Of a stretch of DNA of 64,000 nucleotides, positions 1 through 12,596 are shown in pieces (position 1 is the first letter of the stretch; every line of letters begins with the position of its first letter). Source of the stretch: Paralichthys olivaceus (lineage: Eukaryota; Chordata; Actinopteri; Pleuronectiformes; Paralichthyidae); the NCBI RefSeq assembly GCF_024713975.1, contig NC_091102.1, forward strand, positions 23,223,001 through 23,287,000. The letters run 5' to 3'. The notes under the pieces were generated by a model. The model was not told the origin of the DNA and did no database searches. It saw only the letters and a list, made by a program, of their open reading frames with translations. Both the position numbers and the translations under genes were made by a program.

Positions 1-2828
1 TTGAGTATTAGATTCTGACTACCAAAAGGAAAAATGCAAGGATATCACTTGTTACATCACTGGTAAAAAAAAAATGTTATTCGATGGATCGAGTCCAGCA
101 TTCACAAGCTTCATAGGTAAGTGTTTACCAAGGTGACATTAAAGTCAATAACAGCAAAGGCATCACCCAGGAGCAAAATTGGGACTTTAATAACAAATGT
201 CACTGCTGGGGGTCTACTCTCTCCATTCCGCTGTGAACCACACGCGGTACATCATGATGTCGGCTAAACATTGTGATGGCAGTCAGACATCGTCAACTGC
301 ATCTTCCATCAGTCAAACCTTGTCAGGGCAGGAAAATAGCTGAAAAGAAAAATAATAATTCAAATATCTCTAACTAAAAATAGGTGCCATACACATAGAG
401 GACACCAAAGAAAATGTCAACTCGGAAAGACCATGTGATTCGAAAGGTTTTGAAGACAAGGGCCAACACTGGTGTCAATGTGCTCTGAATGATATTCCTA
501 ATACATAGGATTTTCATGTTGTGTCTAGGCATTTCCCGGAGCACTGCCAGTAACCCCTCCCCTGTTTTTTCCCCCACACAATGGTCTTAACACAGTGTTG
601 CATCTTTCTATTTCATGACATCAGATTAGGTTAAATTGATGCCTCACCATCTTTGCAACTGATTCAACATCCTCAGCCTCGACCCTCAGTGACTGGTGCA
701 GGTGAGAAAGTAGGCAGGGCCTGATCTTCTATACTTTTCATGTGAACAACTGAGGTCATCACTGTGAAGAGGCTTACCGTAATGCATTCTGTTGTCCCAA
801 TACTTAAAATGAAATGACCAGCAGCTCTTTACTCCAGCATCAAACATAGATTAGGTATAAAGACTTTTACCTTCTCATATTGTAGGACAGCATATTGCGT
901 TAACCACGTCTTTTCTAGTATGGGTAAGAATGGCAGGGCCTGGAGAGGATCTATTAGCAGTTCGGTGGGTTAGGGGTTAAAATTACTATACATAATTACT
1001 GAAATAATGCACATCTGTCAATTATGGTACATCAAAACATTGTTATGACAATACTGGGTCTGCCTAATACATTCACGGTAAAAAATCAGGCACATTTAGA
1101 GAACTGAAATCTATGTGTGTGTGAAATTTGGTGCAGCTTGATGGCGAAGGTATTCACTCTACGGAGTGCCATTCTAGTTAGAAGCAGTACTCAGTTGTGT
1201 GTATATTACCTGTTAGTCTAGTATATAAGCCATTAAAATCTAGTTTAAACAGAGGTAACACCGCTGCCCCAGAGTGACAGTGTTTTGCAAACAAAGATGG
1301 CTATGTAAGTTTTACAGATGTTTATCATTTGAATTACTATTTCATCAGTATAAAACAGAAACACATGAGGTAACTAGTAGTTCAGCTGTGGAAAACTGCA
1401 ACAAGATCAGACTTAGAATGGACTAAAAAAGCTGCTATAAGTTATCTAAGAACGAGAGGATAATCTCTTACAGCTATCTAACCTATGCCATGTGCCTTTC
1501 ATCCCACCGACATTGATACAGAGGTCTGGTTTCAGTGGCACAGGTGTCCTAACACTGCACTATAGAAGCAGATGGATATGTTAAGAGATGTGCTAATACT
1601 GTGATGTGTAAAGCCTTGGCATTTCACCAGGGTTGGGCATCAGAGCATCTTTAATGAAAATGCATGGGAAAAAAAGTTAAAGAGTTCAAGTTAAAGTTAA
1701 AGAAATAGGCTCTACTTTCTCTCCAACTTGATTTATATATTAGGACCAGTACCACTAAGTTCTATTAAGTGCAGAAGTTTTAAGCCATCTACCAGCTAAC
1801 TAATCTCCAAACAATGTTGTTGCATTTTTAAAATGTACTGGAATCTCTTCTCTCCTTTATTCTATTAATTGTAATAAACAAGTAGCTGACTCTTGTAACT
1901 TGGTTGATGTGTTCTAAAAAAAACAGCCATCTGTCTACAAAGAAGCACAATTCTTAAAGCAAGTCCCTGTCTCTTCAAAAAAGTCCTGTACAACGCTTAT
2001 CACATTTCATAATTTGCATTCAGACTAAAAAGCAGTTGAACATAGTGGATCACACTTCACTGCACAGTTACCATCAGCAATTTCCCTGTTTTCTCTGTGT
2101 GGGGGAGGAAGGGGGCTTCATGCAGGTGAGAAAATGTGAGGTGGAATGGGTGAGAAGTTTGGGAAAAGGATTGTAAAGATCTGTGTAAAAAAACTGAAAG
2201 AAACATCTCATCACTCACTTTTCTATACACAGAAAAACTACTTCTGTCCCAACACATGTAGTATGATTGATGAATGGTAACTTATACAAATACAAAGATA
2301 AAATGATGGTAGGCATGTGTGTATACTTGCAGGGATCCCAGTCTGAATCGTTGACAGCGGGAGAATGTGATTTGCAGGCCTGGCTACTTGTTATGCTGAG
2401 CCAAGCAACAACCTGTGGATAGTGTTTCCTCTCAGATGAGGGAGGCGGGGAGGGGGTGCTAATGGATTGTCTGTGTGACTGGTCTGGTCTGCGCCCACAC
2501 TAACAATAACAATCTCTTGAATGTGATACAAGAATTTTTCATTCTGTATCATATCTGTATCACCTGAAAATGCATATCACATGACCATTCATACAGTGAT
2601 CTTGTGTGGCAGTGTTAGCAGAAAATGCTACGGAACAACAATTTTGAAAAGTAAAGAGCAGGGATTTCTTTTCTTGGGCTGATGATGAGGTGGAACTGTT
2701 ATTGGAACTGTTTCCTTATCCGTTCATCAGTGGAAGTTGATTCGTGACTGATAAAACCCAGTCAGACAGTGAATGTGAGTGTCTTTGTCAATGCTTCTCC
2801 ATCCAGACTTTTTATAGTCTATGGTCCA
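1..2828. other. Intergenic DNA, no gene seen
   Basis: AT-rich sequence with short runs of A or T. No open frame looks like a known protein, and I saw no convincing splice-bounded exon, RNA gene or transposon end. Short minus-strand frames near 374-577 and 2057-2257 have no recognisable domain and look like chance. Confidence 0.5.
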
Positions 2829-3425
2829 GACTCAGTGGCGGTTGGTCAATAGAGGGTGCCAGGGCTCCGCCCTCCCTTGTGGAGAGTGTTTTATTTATTT
2901 TTTTATAAATAAAATTTAACATTAGCTATGATAAATTATTTAAGTATTTATGTGTTTAAATTTCATAAGTAACGTTTGTTGTTTATCATATAAATAAATA
3001 TGTTCAGTAAAAATGTGTGCAAAACAAGTGTTTACACACATAGTCAGTTCAAGGGCGCTGGAAAAGTCGCCCATAAAGCAGAGACAAGTAGCCAATAAGG
3101 GATTTTGCTGGGGAAGATACGCGTATGGCAAAGTAAATTTGGCCAATCAACATCGTCAAAAATAATGCCCGAAGGAAGGGTGATTCTGAAGGCGCCCCAA
3201 GCCCGGTCCCTCAGTGTCGGTGGTGGAGGAAATCAGACGGTATTAGCGAAAATGACGGCCACAGGTGCGCACGAAACAGCATCACAGCCACAAAATCTCT
3301 TCTCCAACCTCCATTCAAGAGGAGAACTTTGGCTGAAAAACTTGAAGTCGTCACTGGCACAGCAGAGTAGTGTGGATATAGTAGAATTGATGTTTTTTAA
3401 ACCTGAAACTTTTTAGTGTGGACAT
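2829..3425 (+). mobile_element. Possible hAT-like DNA transposon end
   Basis: Starts with CAGTGGCGGTTGGTCAATAG followed by a GC-rich stretch. This resembles the terminal sequence of hAT-type DNA transposons common in fish. An open frame of about 100 codons (3105-3416, plus) follows but shows no transposase motif. I could not locate the matching right end, so extent and class are tentative. Confidence 0.25.
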
Positions 3426-4730
3426 TACTTCAGAGTAATGAAAAGGTTGTGCTTCTGCATGCAGTGGTTGGGAATGTAAACTATTCATCTTTCCTTCCTT
3501 CCCATAAAGACCTCCATTCATTATCCCCTCAAAGAAAAGAAGAAAAACTTTGAAAACAAGGACTGGACTTCAAAGTAATTTCACACTACCCCTGCTTATG
3601 GTAAGATTTTATTAAAATGAATATGCTTTGCATTTGAGCTGACTGAATTTAACTGATCTAATAGGACAGCAGGTGAAAGATGGCTGACTGTCTGTGTGTC
3701 TTTGCCTTTCGTCTCACTACATAGGTCAAACATAGAGAAGTTAACATCAACCAGATTTCATGAAGCCATTATCACTGCAGAAAAAAAAATATATACTTAT
3801 CTTCATCTGACTGTTGTTTTAGTTCCTCTGAAACTACCACCACAAGTAAAGCATGGATTATTCATGTTGTAAAAGCCCAGGACTGCAAAGCAACAGATGG
3901 TTGACAGCCTGTTCCAAGCTGCATGACATGGAGAAGCATGTGTCCTGCAGTGTGAACACATACTGTGAATCTACTCATAGAATCATCAGCATCCACTAAT
4001 CTGTGCTCCTGTCATACCCACATCCTGCAAATAAAACAGCTTCTGCTACTGTCTATCATTATATATGGACATGCCCAATACCCATTTAACATGATCAGAA
4101 GTAAGTGCTCTACATGGAAGGACACAGCTGTGGTTTAAAAGTTGACAGGGACGGCACAACCCTATGAAAATGACATTTAGTTTCACTGGTAGAGAGCTGA
4201 TACTTTAAGATAAATAATGTGTAAATGGGTTAAAACAGCATGTTGCATATCATATCTATTTTCTCCATGGTGGAATATGTGATATTATGTGCAGAAGGAC
4301 GTCTAACAATGAAATAAACTGAAATAATAAAAAATGATTAAAACACCAAGCTCTCCCATGATTTAACAGCTGGTTATGACACTTTTCATATGTTGCACAT
4401 CAATAGGGTGAGCAACTTCATTTTGCTGTGAAGAAAAATCATACTTTTATGTTTTATCAACCTCCTTTAGAAGAATTTATGCCTTAATTGACTTATTTAA
4501 ATGGATAGCACCACATTTTGCTGCTACAATATACAAGATATTAAAATTAACCAATTCAAAAAATTTCAAAATTTGATTCTAATCTTGTCAAAACTGACCA
4601 CATCTGTGATACCTTACTGTATGGAGTTGATAGGGATAAATAAGACAATATACTGCTCCTGGATGCTGTGGGACTAACACTTTGAATTGCTTTCAAGAGA
4701 ATTTTATCTGCAACCTGAACACAGTGTCAG
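3426..4730. other. Intergenic DNA, no gene seen
   Basis: AT-rich unique-looking sequence. No domain, RNA gene or clear repeat was recognised. Confidence 0.45.
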
Positions 4731-4733
4731 TGA

Positions 4734-4919
4734 TCAACTTGGGGTCATCATGTGATTGGGATCTTGACATCAGACGCCCTCACCCAGGAGACCAAGCTGG
4801 TGATGATCTGGCCCAGACTGCAGGGAGCGAACTACGCCACGGATCCCCCCTCTTCAACAGGAGCCACAAGACCTCTCTATGGCTTCAAAGATGTTGATGT
4901 AACCCCCTCTCGACCATGA
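4734..4919 (+). other. Unidentified coding-like segment
   Basis: A 61-codon open frame ending in TGA lies in an island of higher GC content than its AT-rich surroundings. It encodes a Pro/Thr-containing stretch that includes MIWPRLQGANYATDPPSS and ends near VDVTPSRP. I do not recognise a family. It could be the last exon of a gene, a pseudogene fragment or part of an old transposon. There is no clear acceptor at a fixed position, so no gene model is proposed. Confidence 0.2.
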
Positions 4920-5282
4920 AGTCCTTTGGAAATAATTATATACTTGATAACAACAAAAGTTCATATGCTGAAGAATATCCCAATCTGCCTCTATATACTT
5001 AGGAGTAAAAATGACCAATCTGACAAGTTATTCCATTCACAATTCTACTCCTCTTCTAAAACAGGGAAAATAAGTTAAGCGCTGGTCTATTTTACTGTTG
5101 TCTCTCATTGGGAGAACAAACTCCCTAAAGATGAATGTTGGGAATGTGTTCGTAAGAGGTCTGCTAAGAAGACTCAGTCAGATTCATGACACTTTCTTAA
5201 ACTGCAGAATTGTTCACTTATTGATGAATACCATGTCTTCGTAATTGAAAGCAGATGTCAAATTTTTCTAATTACCATATGG

Positions 5283-5542
5283 CGCCCCGCCAATATCCAT
5301 AAAAGGGCATGAGACTGGGGCGCAGTGTGCACACAGAGAAATCACTGAAAAAACCTTTCAAATAGCAGGAGTGACTGAAGAAAAATCTAAAGACGGCGCC
5401 GCACCAGACTCAAACCATGAAAACAGTTGTTATATTTTGTAGTGTCAGCAGTGAACATACTTCAAAAAATGATACGTGGAATGCAGTGATAAGTTCAGTA
5501 AAAGCTGTATCAGGAGAAAGTTGCATAATTGAAGTTAATTGA
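5283..5542 (+). other. Promoter-like segment with a 41-codon ORF
   Basis: A CCAAT-like motif (CGCCAATATC, about 5288) and a TATA-like CATAAAAGG (about 5298) stand upstream of an ATG at 5417. That ATG opens a 41-residue frame ending at TGA 5542. The peptide begins with MKTVVIFC and has no recognised domain. The arrangement could be chance or an old LTR promoter. Confidence 0.15.
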
Positions 5543-6476
5543 AGCAAAATAGTTTGATCTCAGATTTGAAGTCAAAATAAATATTGTTAAACACAGAAGA
5601 GAGAGGGGTAAGGGAAAAGAAGAGGAATATTCACAGTTATCAAGTTATCTGAGCTGGAGCGGCACATCATTGGAAACACAGCACTGTAACAGGCTACACT
5701 TGGACATAAGATTTTAACTAGCTGCATTAGTAAAACTATGGAACAAGTGACACATGTAAGATGTGAGCACCAGTTTGTAAAACCAAAAGATGGGTGACTA
5801 TTTTTGTGTGTAAATAATCTCCTCCTCCTTCAACATGATCATGTGTTTAAATAGTGTGATCTATTGCTGTACAGACCAAATAGAGTGGGTGTGTTCTCCT
5901 CTTCAACATTTCCATGCATTTGAAACTATTATAACATCTACTGAAACTTTTTTTTAAATAAAAATATAAAATATTAGAGTGATTTAAATGTTATTATACA
6001 ACTGTAGAATTATAAGTAAAAAACACAATGACTGATTATTTTACACAATAATTTCAGTTGTCAAGTGTGCATAAGAGTGCTCTTCAGTGTGCATAAGAAC
6101 AAATCCCAGATAAGAAAACATTGGTGAATGTATGAATCTGAAAAAAAAACTGCGTGGGTTTTAAGAAGAAACTTCAACATAAAAGCGTGTATCCAAATTC
6201 GTGTTTGTTTCAAGCCATACCTATTTTTATACCCCAATCTTCTTTTAAGTTGCTAAACCAGATTATCTTTTCCTTTAAGTGGATCAATAAATCAGTCCAG
6301 TTTCTTTTTCCACTGTCACAATGTATTTGGGGACTGTTTGGTTTCTCTATAGTAACTATACTCCATAGTAAAAACTTACCCTTACCGTATAAAATGTCAA
6401 AAGTTATGATGTCAATATTGAGATAATGTTCATTTATTTATTATTTATAAATTTATTTTAACAACATCTGATACCT
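5543..6476. other. Intergenic DNA, no gene seen
   Basis: AT-rich sequence without a recognised domain. A 90-codon frame at 6154-6426 is AT-driven and shows no family signature. Confidence 0.45.
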
Positions 6477-6479
6477 AAT

Positions 6480-6830
6480 GTGTTCCTGGTCTCTCTCTCT
6501 CCTCTCTCTCCCCCTCCCCACTATCTCTTTCTCTTCTCCCCCCTTTTCCACCCATCTCTCCTCTCCTCCTCTTTTTTCTCTGCTCACCCCAACCGGTCAA
6601 GGCAGATGAACGCCCACATTGAGTCTGGTTCTTGAGGTTTCTCCCTGTTAATGAGGGAGTTTTTTCTCTCCACAGTCGACAAAGTGCTGCTCATTGTGAG
6701 AACGGTTGGGTTTCTCTATATTAATAATATAATAATAATAATTTTAAGTTCTTGACCTTCTATGTAAAGTGTCTTGAGATAATGTATATTATGCTGTGGC
6801 GCTATACAAATAATATTGAATTGAAATGTG
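6480..6830 (+). repeat. Interspersed repeat, family R1 (copy 1)
   Basis: A pyrimidine-rich block is followed by a conserved body with CCCACATTGAGTCTGG, TTAATGAGGGAGTTTTT and GGCGCTATACAAATAA, ending in a short TTGAA tail. The same order is found at 44280-44656 (plus), and reverse-complemented at about 31025-31200 and 36535-36800. The tail suggests a retroposed LINE or SINE 3' end. Confidence 0.75.
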
Positions 6831-8640
6831 TGTAATGATTTATTGCTATCAAATACAATGAAAATCAATTCAAATTCATTTTTGTTTAAACGCAACAGGA
6901 CCCAAAGTCCTGGTTATTTTATTGGACAGTTATCTCAAAATTGTTTGGTTAATAATTATATAAAAGCAAAACATCCTCATGTTGACAGTAAATGTTTGAT
7001 CATTTGGACAAATTAATTCAAAGATGAATTTACCATTGAAACTATCATTAATGAAATTTTCTACAATTTAAGACTTGGTTTGCCAATCATTGCAGTACCT
7101 GGGAGTTTCCACTATTACAGCATAATGGGGAAGGTGTCAAGCAGCTGTATGACGCCCTGCAGTCAGCGTGCACTGGACACAGACATCCAGCAGCAGTGCT
7201 GCCCACAGAGCCTGTGAAGCTTCCTGCAGAAACTCTTTCTTCTTCACAATGTGCATTTACTACATTTCTACAGCTTTTGTCATGCTGATTGAGCAGAAAC
7301 ACAAAGGCCAACACATCAGCAGCCATACTACACATGCACTCCGCAGCAAATTAAAGCTACTGGGATCCCCCTATTCAAACCAGGAGCAAGGTTCATAAGT
7401 GAGGTCTGCTACCGGCACAACACATTTGCAACACACACACACAGATCATGCTCAATTATTAACTTTGTTATAATGTACCATTCACCCTGAGTCTTGACTG
7501 GAACCTGAAGTAACAGATGCAAACAGAAAAAAAAAAAGATTAACTATAAATTAAAAAATTGGATGAAATTCCTCTTAGATTATTGTTCAATTTATGTAAA
7601 TTTTTTCATGTTTGCTTGGATTTAATTGAAAATATATATCATCATATAAAATATTAAAGGGTAAATGATGATCTGCAAAATGGATGTATTGCATTTATAT
7701 ATTAAATAAAATCATACTTTTGCAATTTAAAAAAAAATGTTTTGGGCCTAATGTGTTTTAATTAGTGTGTTGATGTCTTTATAAAATTAATTAAATGTAT
7801 AAGTTAAATTAATGACATGCCTACTTTAATGTCAGAAAATTATAACAAATGTCCTTTATTGGTTAATAGAAAGTAGAAGTACCAAACACTTTTTGGTACA
7901 GGCTGAAATGTGTCCTCACCACTAAACATTCTTTTTGTTCAGCAAAAAAAAAATTGATGTGCAAAAAAATAATCATGGTGCAATTGTTTTTGTTATATCT
8001 GCAATGAGGCACAATTTAAGTGTAAATGGTAATTGTTTCATTCCTTTTCACTGAACATTTTAAATAACAGTGAAATGTGTGTACTGTTTGGACCAGCCAA
8101 CACTGTAAAAGCCATAGATTCTATTTACAGTGAACAAAGAAAACAAACAAATCAATGACTGGTTTCAGAATGTGCAGAGATATTTAATTTTTAGACTTAC
8201 AGCTGCAGAGAGCCTGTGGTGACTGACAGGGTTCAGAGCATTAGACCCAGGTTGGGATTTATTTCAACAATTATTTATATTAACACCAATTATAAATGAG
8301 TCACAGTACCGATGCCAATTTTTAAAACGATTCCTTATTTTAATACATATGAAAGCATGTTTTGCAAAGGAAAAAAAACAAATTCATCCAAAAATAACCA
8401 GGTCAACAATGAAATAAAGATGACTACATTTTATTCGTATCAGGATCTCTCTGATCATAGAAAGGATAATAAATCTGACCGTGACATCTGAGCGCGAAGT
8501 TTGTGATCTCTGAGCTACAGATGACACTAACAGCAGCAAGGCTGGATAACCATACCGGCCCGTGATGTGAGCTGCAGTGACAGGGCCAGAGCAAATGGAC
8601 AGCAGCTCCATGCAGGACAGCAGAACACCAGTGTCTGTTC
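6831..8640. other. Intergenic DNA, no gene seen
   Basis: AT-rich, with A-runs and a short CA tract near 7432. Overlapping frames around 7087-7398 show no domain. Confidence 0.45.
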
Positions 8641-8700
8641 TAATGCACACGCACGCATACACACACAAACACACGCATACACACCATGCACAAATACACA
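8641..8700. repeat. CA-rich simple repeat
   Basis: Imperfect CA/CACG/CATA repeat. It generates several cysteine-rich or histidine-rich chance frames on both strands. Confidence 0.7.
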
Positions 8701-8701
8701 A

Positions 8702-8877
8702 CCCCTGGTAGAAGGAGTGAACAAAGCCTCAACGGTGTGGGGGTGTTTCCATGTACCCAACCCCAAAAACACTGTCTACTGCATCACCCATTTCACACAC
8801 TGTCAGTCACACACTGTGTTTGTGGAGATCAGAGCCTCAGGCCTGTCCAGACGAGTCAAAGTGAAGAGACATCTATG
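8702..8877 (+). other. Coding-like segment, possible orphan exon
   Basis: The plus frame ending at TGA 8875-8877 encodes a peptide with WGCFHVPNPKNTVYC followed by VEIRASGLSRRVKVK. Spaced cysteines, a tryptophan and alternating hydrophobic residues suggest a beta-sandwich (fibronectin III or Ig-like) fragment, but I cannot name the family. A possible acceptor (CTGGTAG) precedes it. There is no clear gene around it, so it may be a decayed exon or a chance frame next to the CA repeat. Confidence 0.2.
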
Positions 8878-9294
8878 ACATACTGAAACATGTAGACCAG
8901 CGCTGACACTGATCATCCTATTTCACTATTAATAATTACCTAAGCACAGACAAATTACAGCAGAATCCCTCTTTGTCTTTGAGGCCTTGTCAAAACCAAA
9001 ATCAATTTCATTATCTGATGATGGAGTTTATTTGAAAGCAAATTTTAAATCATTGATTTTTTTTTTTAATAAGAAAGAAAGGGATACTGAACAAATGATT
9101 TCTTTACTGTTGTGAGCTCCATTTGGATTTTACGGAGCAGATGAGGGGGTCAAAGTGGGTCACAGCTTCCCAGCATGCTCTGGGTGTTTGAACCCAGATG
9201 GTTTGAAATCGGTTTCCATCTGACGATTGTCCACAGAGGGTCTCGATCAGGGGCCGTGTTGATCCCTGACCGTGTCGTTGCTGCAGCACTTACT

Positions 9295-9582
9295 TGAGCA
9301 GAGAGGTTCCAGCTGTCAGACTCGCTCAGGATCCCGAGGCGGAGCAGAAAAGTCTTCTCCGGCGTGGAAACACTCATCCGCTCCTCCTGTTTGATGCCTC
9401 TCAGGATGATTGTCCCATTGGCACATCGGATTGGTCACACTCTGGCCAACACGGACGGGGAGCTGTTTTCCATTGAGGTAGGAGACGGTGTTCAAGTGCG
9501 GCTCCGCGTCTGTCAGGGGTCGTGGCTGAGCCCGCTTCTCATTGGCAGGGAGGGTCTGGTGGGCGGTAGCTCCGGCGGCCAT
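9295..9582 (-). other. GC-rich coding-like segment, frameshifted or two exons
   Basis: On the minus strand an ATG at 9582-9580 opens a frame with MAAGATAHQTLPANEK and later VSYLNGKQLPVRVG. Near 9435 the coding character appears to move to another frame, with GIKQEERMSVSTPEKTFLLR, ending LSAQ just before a consensus donor GTAAGT (complement of 9289-9294). The segment is CpG-rich compared with its surroundings. It may be a decayed gene, or a first exon with an indel. The family is not recognised. Confidence 0.25.
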
Positions 9583-9699
9583 ACCCCCGTTCCGATGAAG
9601 GAGGAAAACAACCAAGTGTCATCCTTCACCTCCCCATCACTTCTTCTCAGCTCGTTCATCACAACCAACACTGAAGGATTGGGATGAAGAGGACTTACA

Positions 9700-10973
9700 T
9701 GATACCACAACCAGCACGTGCTACAAGCAGGGTCCTCTGTGGGGGTTGCCATGGGTGCGTATGCAAACAGCTTATTTGGGCTAAACTGAAATGAATCAAA
9801 GCATTGTTCATAGGAAAGACTAAAGGGCAATAAACTTGTTCCCTTGGATGGATTAATGACCTACCACCATCCACCCGCTCTCTGCCATCTTCCTGACTGA
9901 CAGACAAGTTACTGCCCGAGGTTGGTTTATCTGCAGCTTTGCAGGAAACCCCTTGGTAAAAAAGAGAGAACCACAGTTCTGATGTTCGCAAGTTTTTATA
10001 TCACCAGGGCTTTTCACAAGGACGCTGAGCAGCAAACGAGTGGGAGAAATGAACCATCTCCTAGAGATGTGATTGCAAAAGCCCCAACTTGGTGTGTGTT
10101 TTCATGCCATTATTCCTTCATACATATCTGAATAATTGCATACTGAGTGTGTCTACCTGATTGTGTACATGAAGTGAATTATTGTGAAGGAGAATTGGGA
10201 ATTAAAAAATGAAGAAAGTACTTTGAATTTGTTTCACACACAGCAGGAGAAAATTACTGTCACAGGATAAACCAAAAATATTAACCTTGACTAAAATGTA
10301 GAGAAACAGTGATGATTTACATCACTGCATGAAGCTTCACTATATCTTTTTTTATTTTTAAAACGTGATTTGTAGCATCCGACATTACAACTAAATACTT
10401 TTTCTGGAGTTGTAACAATGAACTTCAATAATAGTAATAATTGTTATACCCTGAGGTTTACTAGCACTGGGCTAATTAAATGAGATGACATGTCAGCAAA
10501 ATGTACGATGTGTAGCTACACTAAAATGATTGGTTTTGCAGGGTTATGGCACAATAATTATCTTGCACATCCCATGATGGAACTCTTCTTTTGTCTGGTA
10601 GTTCAAGCTCAGGGCGCAGTGTGATGACCTTCTCTGCAGACCTAGTTGTTGGTTACAGCCTGTTGTTGTCCTCCTTGCTGGACAAATAAGACCGCTGTGT
10701 AGAACTGGATGACCTGCTCCTGAGGCAGACTGATTTTCCCTTGGCACATAAATAAATCCTCTGATGGCAGAGCCTGAGAGGCTGGGTTTACATTTGTGTG
10801 ATGGTTGGTGATAAATAGCACAGAGTTCTCTTTTCATTAAATCCTTGTGCAGATTTCAATTATGGGTGGATTCTAGATGAAGCTAAGACTCACTTCCAGC
10901 CATCTCCAATTATTACAAAATATATGCAGTTAGTTTTGACTTACTTATATTGTATTCAAATAACTGATTGTTA
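9700..10973. other. Intergenic DNA, no gene seen
   Basis: Mixed composition. A minus-strand donor-like GTAAGT near 9697 is noted, but no supported exon chain was found. The frame at 10544-10837 (minus) has no recognised domain. Confidence 0.4.
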
Positions 10974-11170
10974 AATTACATTTCATTTCATTTAGCTGAC
11001 ACTTCTATCCAAAGCGACTTAAAATTAGTGCAATTATTGCATCAACCATGAGGGTGCAAACCTAGAAGAGCAATAATCAAAAAAGTACAATTAATCTTCC
11101 AAAAAGCCAAACTACAAGTGTTACATTTCAGTGCAATATATAAGTGCAACTAAACTTAGTTTTATTTTAT
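10974..11170 (+). repeat. Interspersed repeat (TTAGCTGACACTT type)
   Basis: Contains CATTTCATTTAGCTGACACT followed by TATCCAAAGCGACTTA and a GTGCAA-rich continuation. I know this sequence as a widespread repeat of fish genomes. It has no coding capacity. Confidence 0.6.
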
Positions 11171-11932
11171 TTTTTCTTAAATATAAACACCAGAGTTGAT
11201 GATGGCTATTAGACATCATCTTCTTAACCAAGGTGTTGTTGCAGTAATGTTGGTGGTAAAGGAGGGTTGACTGTCGAGTTTCACACCCAGGTTACTTGCT
11301 GTCTGGGTGGGAGCGACATACGAGTTGTCGATGGTGATAATAAGGTCGTGGGTGGGACAGCCCTTCCCTGGAAGGAAAACGTGAATGCATTGTTGCAGCT
11401 TTTATTTACTTGTGACAGTGAGACATAACTTTGAGAAATATTCATTGCCAGTGCTATTAGAGTTGCAAATTCTTGTATTAGCTCAAGAGGCTGAGCAAAC
11501 AAATGTTGTGCTGAATGTGATCACCAGGGGGAGACAGAAAGACATAATATATGTCAGCTAAAAAAGGCTGGTTTCACTACCTTCATTTACTTAGCTGCCA
11601 AATCACCAGCTAGCTTGCTCCTGTTTCATGCTGAGCTTGCAGCATCAACATTCCTGGCTTAAAGCAATGACTACATAACATGTATATAATCATTGTGGAT
11701 AAAGGTTGCTTTTGAAAAACAGGGACATAGTGGATCATCCCTCAGTTAATACACACCTGATTACCTCTGCCATGGAGTTTATGCTTTCATTGCACTTTGT
11801 TTATTTGTTTGTCTGCCTGTTTGTAGGATTAAGTGAAAACTACCAAACCCATTTTATTTAACTTGTTGGAAGGGTGGGCCAATGAACTCTGATTTTACTG
11901 TGGAGGTTTAAAATCCGTAGCATGTAAAATGG

Positions 11933-12190
11933 TTGTATTTATATAGCGCTTTTCTAGTCTTGAAGACCACTCAAAGCGCTTTACACTACAGTTTTCCATT
12001 CACCCACACATTCATACAGTGCTTCTATAGCTAGCACTTTTTTTGATGTTCTATTGGGCAGTTTTGGGGTTCAGTATCTTGCCCAAGGACACTTTGGCAT
12101 GCAGATGGGAAGACTGGGGATTGAGCTTCTGACCTTCTGGTTGGAGGATGACCACTCTACCCCCTCAGCCACAGCAGTCGTCATAAGGTG
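11933..12190 (+). repeat. Interspersed repeat, family R2 (copy 1)
   Basis: Begins TTGTATTTATATAGCGCTTT, continues through CACTCAAAGCGCTTTACA, CTTGCCCAAGGACACTTTGG and GGTTGGAGGATGACCACTCT. The same order recurs at 55028-55215, with more decayed copies near 28130, 33766 and 62353. Non-coding; probably a short non-autonomous element. Confidence 0.75.
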
Positions 12191-12502
12191 CACGATCAAA
12201 TGTTACAGCATTTTATTACTTAAGTCTATAATTTGTATATGTTGCAAAGGGTTGTGCCTCTTCTGAACACCCATTAACATTTGGAACAGATTTTTTTCAC
12301 TTTCATAAACTTTGCAAGATACAGCTTTTTTATTTCTGTGAATTTCTCCTGACAAGTTGTGGACCTCAGGATCTCAAAAAAACATTTAGTCTAAACATTG
12401 TGATTGTCAAAGAAGATACTTTTTCATTCAAATTTAATCAGTGGACAGACTCCAGCTACAAACAACCTTCTGAGAGGATGATGAAAGGCAAACTTTACTC
12501 AC

Positions 12503-12596
12503 GTTCATATTGTGCTGCTAGAGGTGAAATTCTTGGACCAGCGCAAGACGGATGACAGCGGAAGCATTTGCCAAGAATGTTTTCATTAATCAAGAA
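12503..12596 (+). pseudogene. 18S rRNA fragment
   Basis: About 94 nt match the conserved central part of eukaryotic 18S rRNA: GCTAGAGGTGAAATTCTTGG, then GCGCAAGACGGA, then AAGCATTTGCCAAGAATG and TTTTCATTAATCAAGAA. A few substitutions are visible against the highly conserved sequence, and flanking 18S sequence is missing on both sides. It is therefore an inserted or retroposed piece, not a working rRNA gene. Confidence 0.9.
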
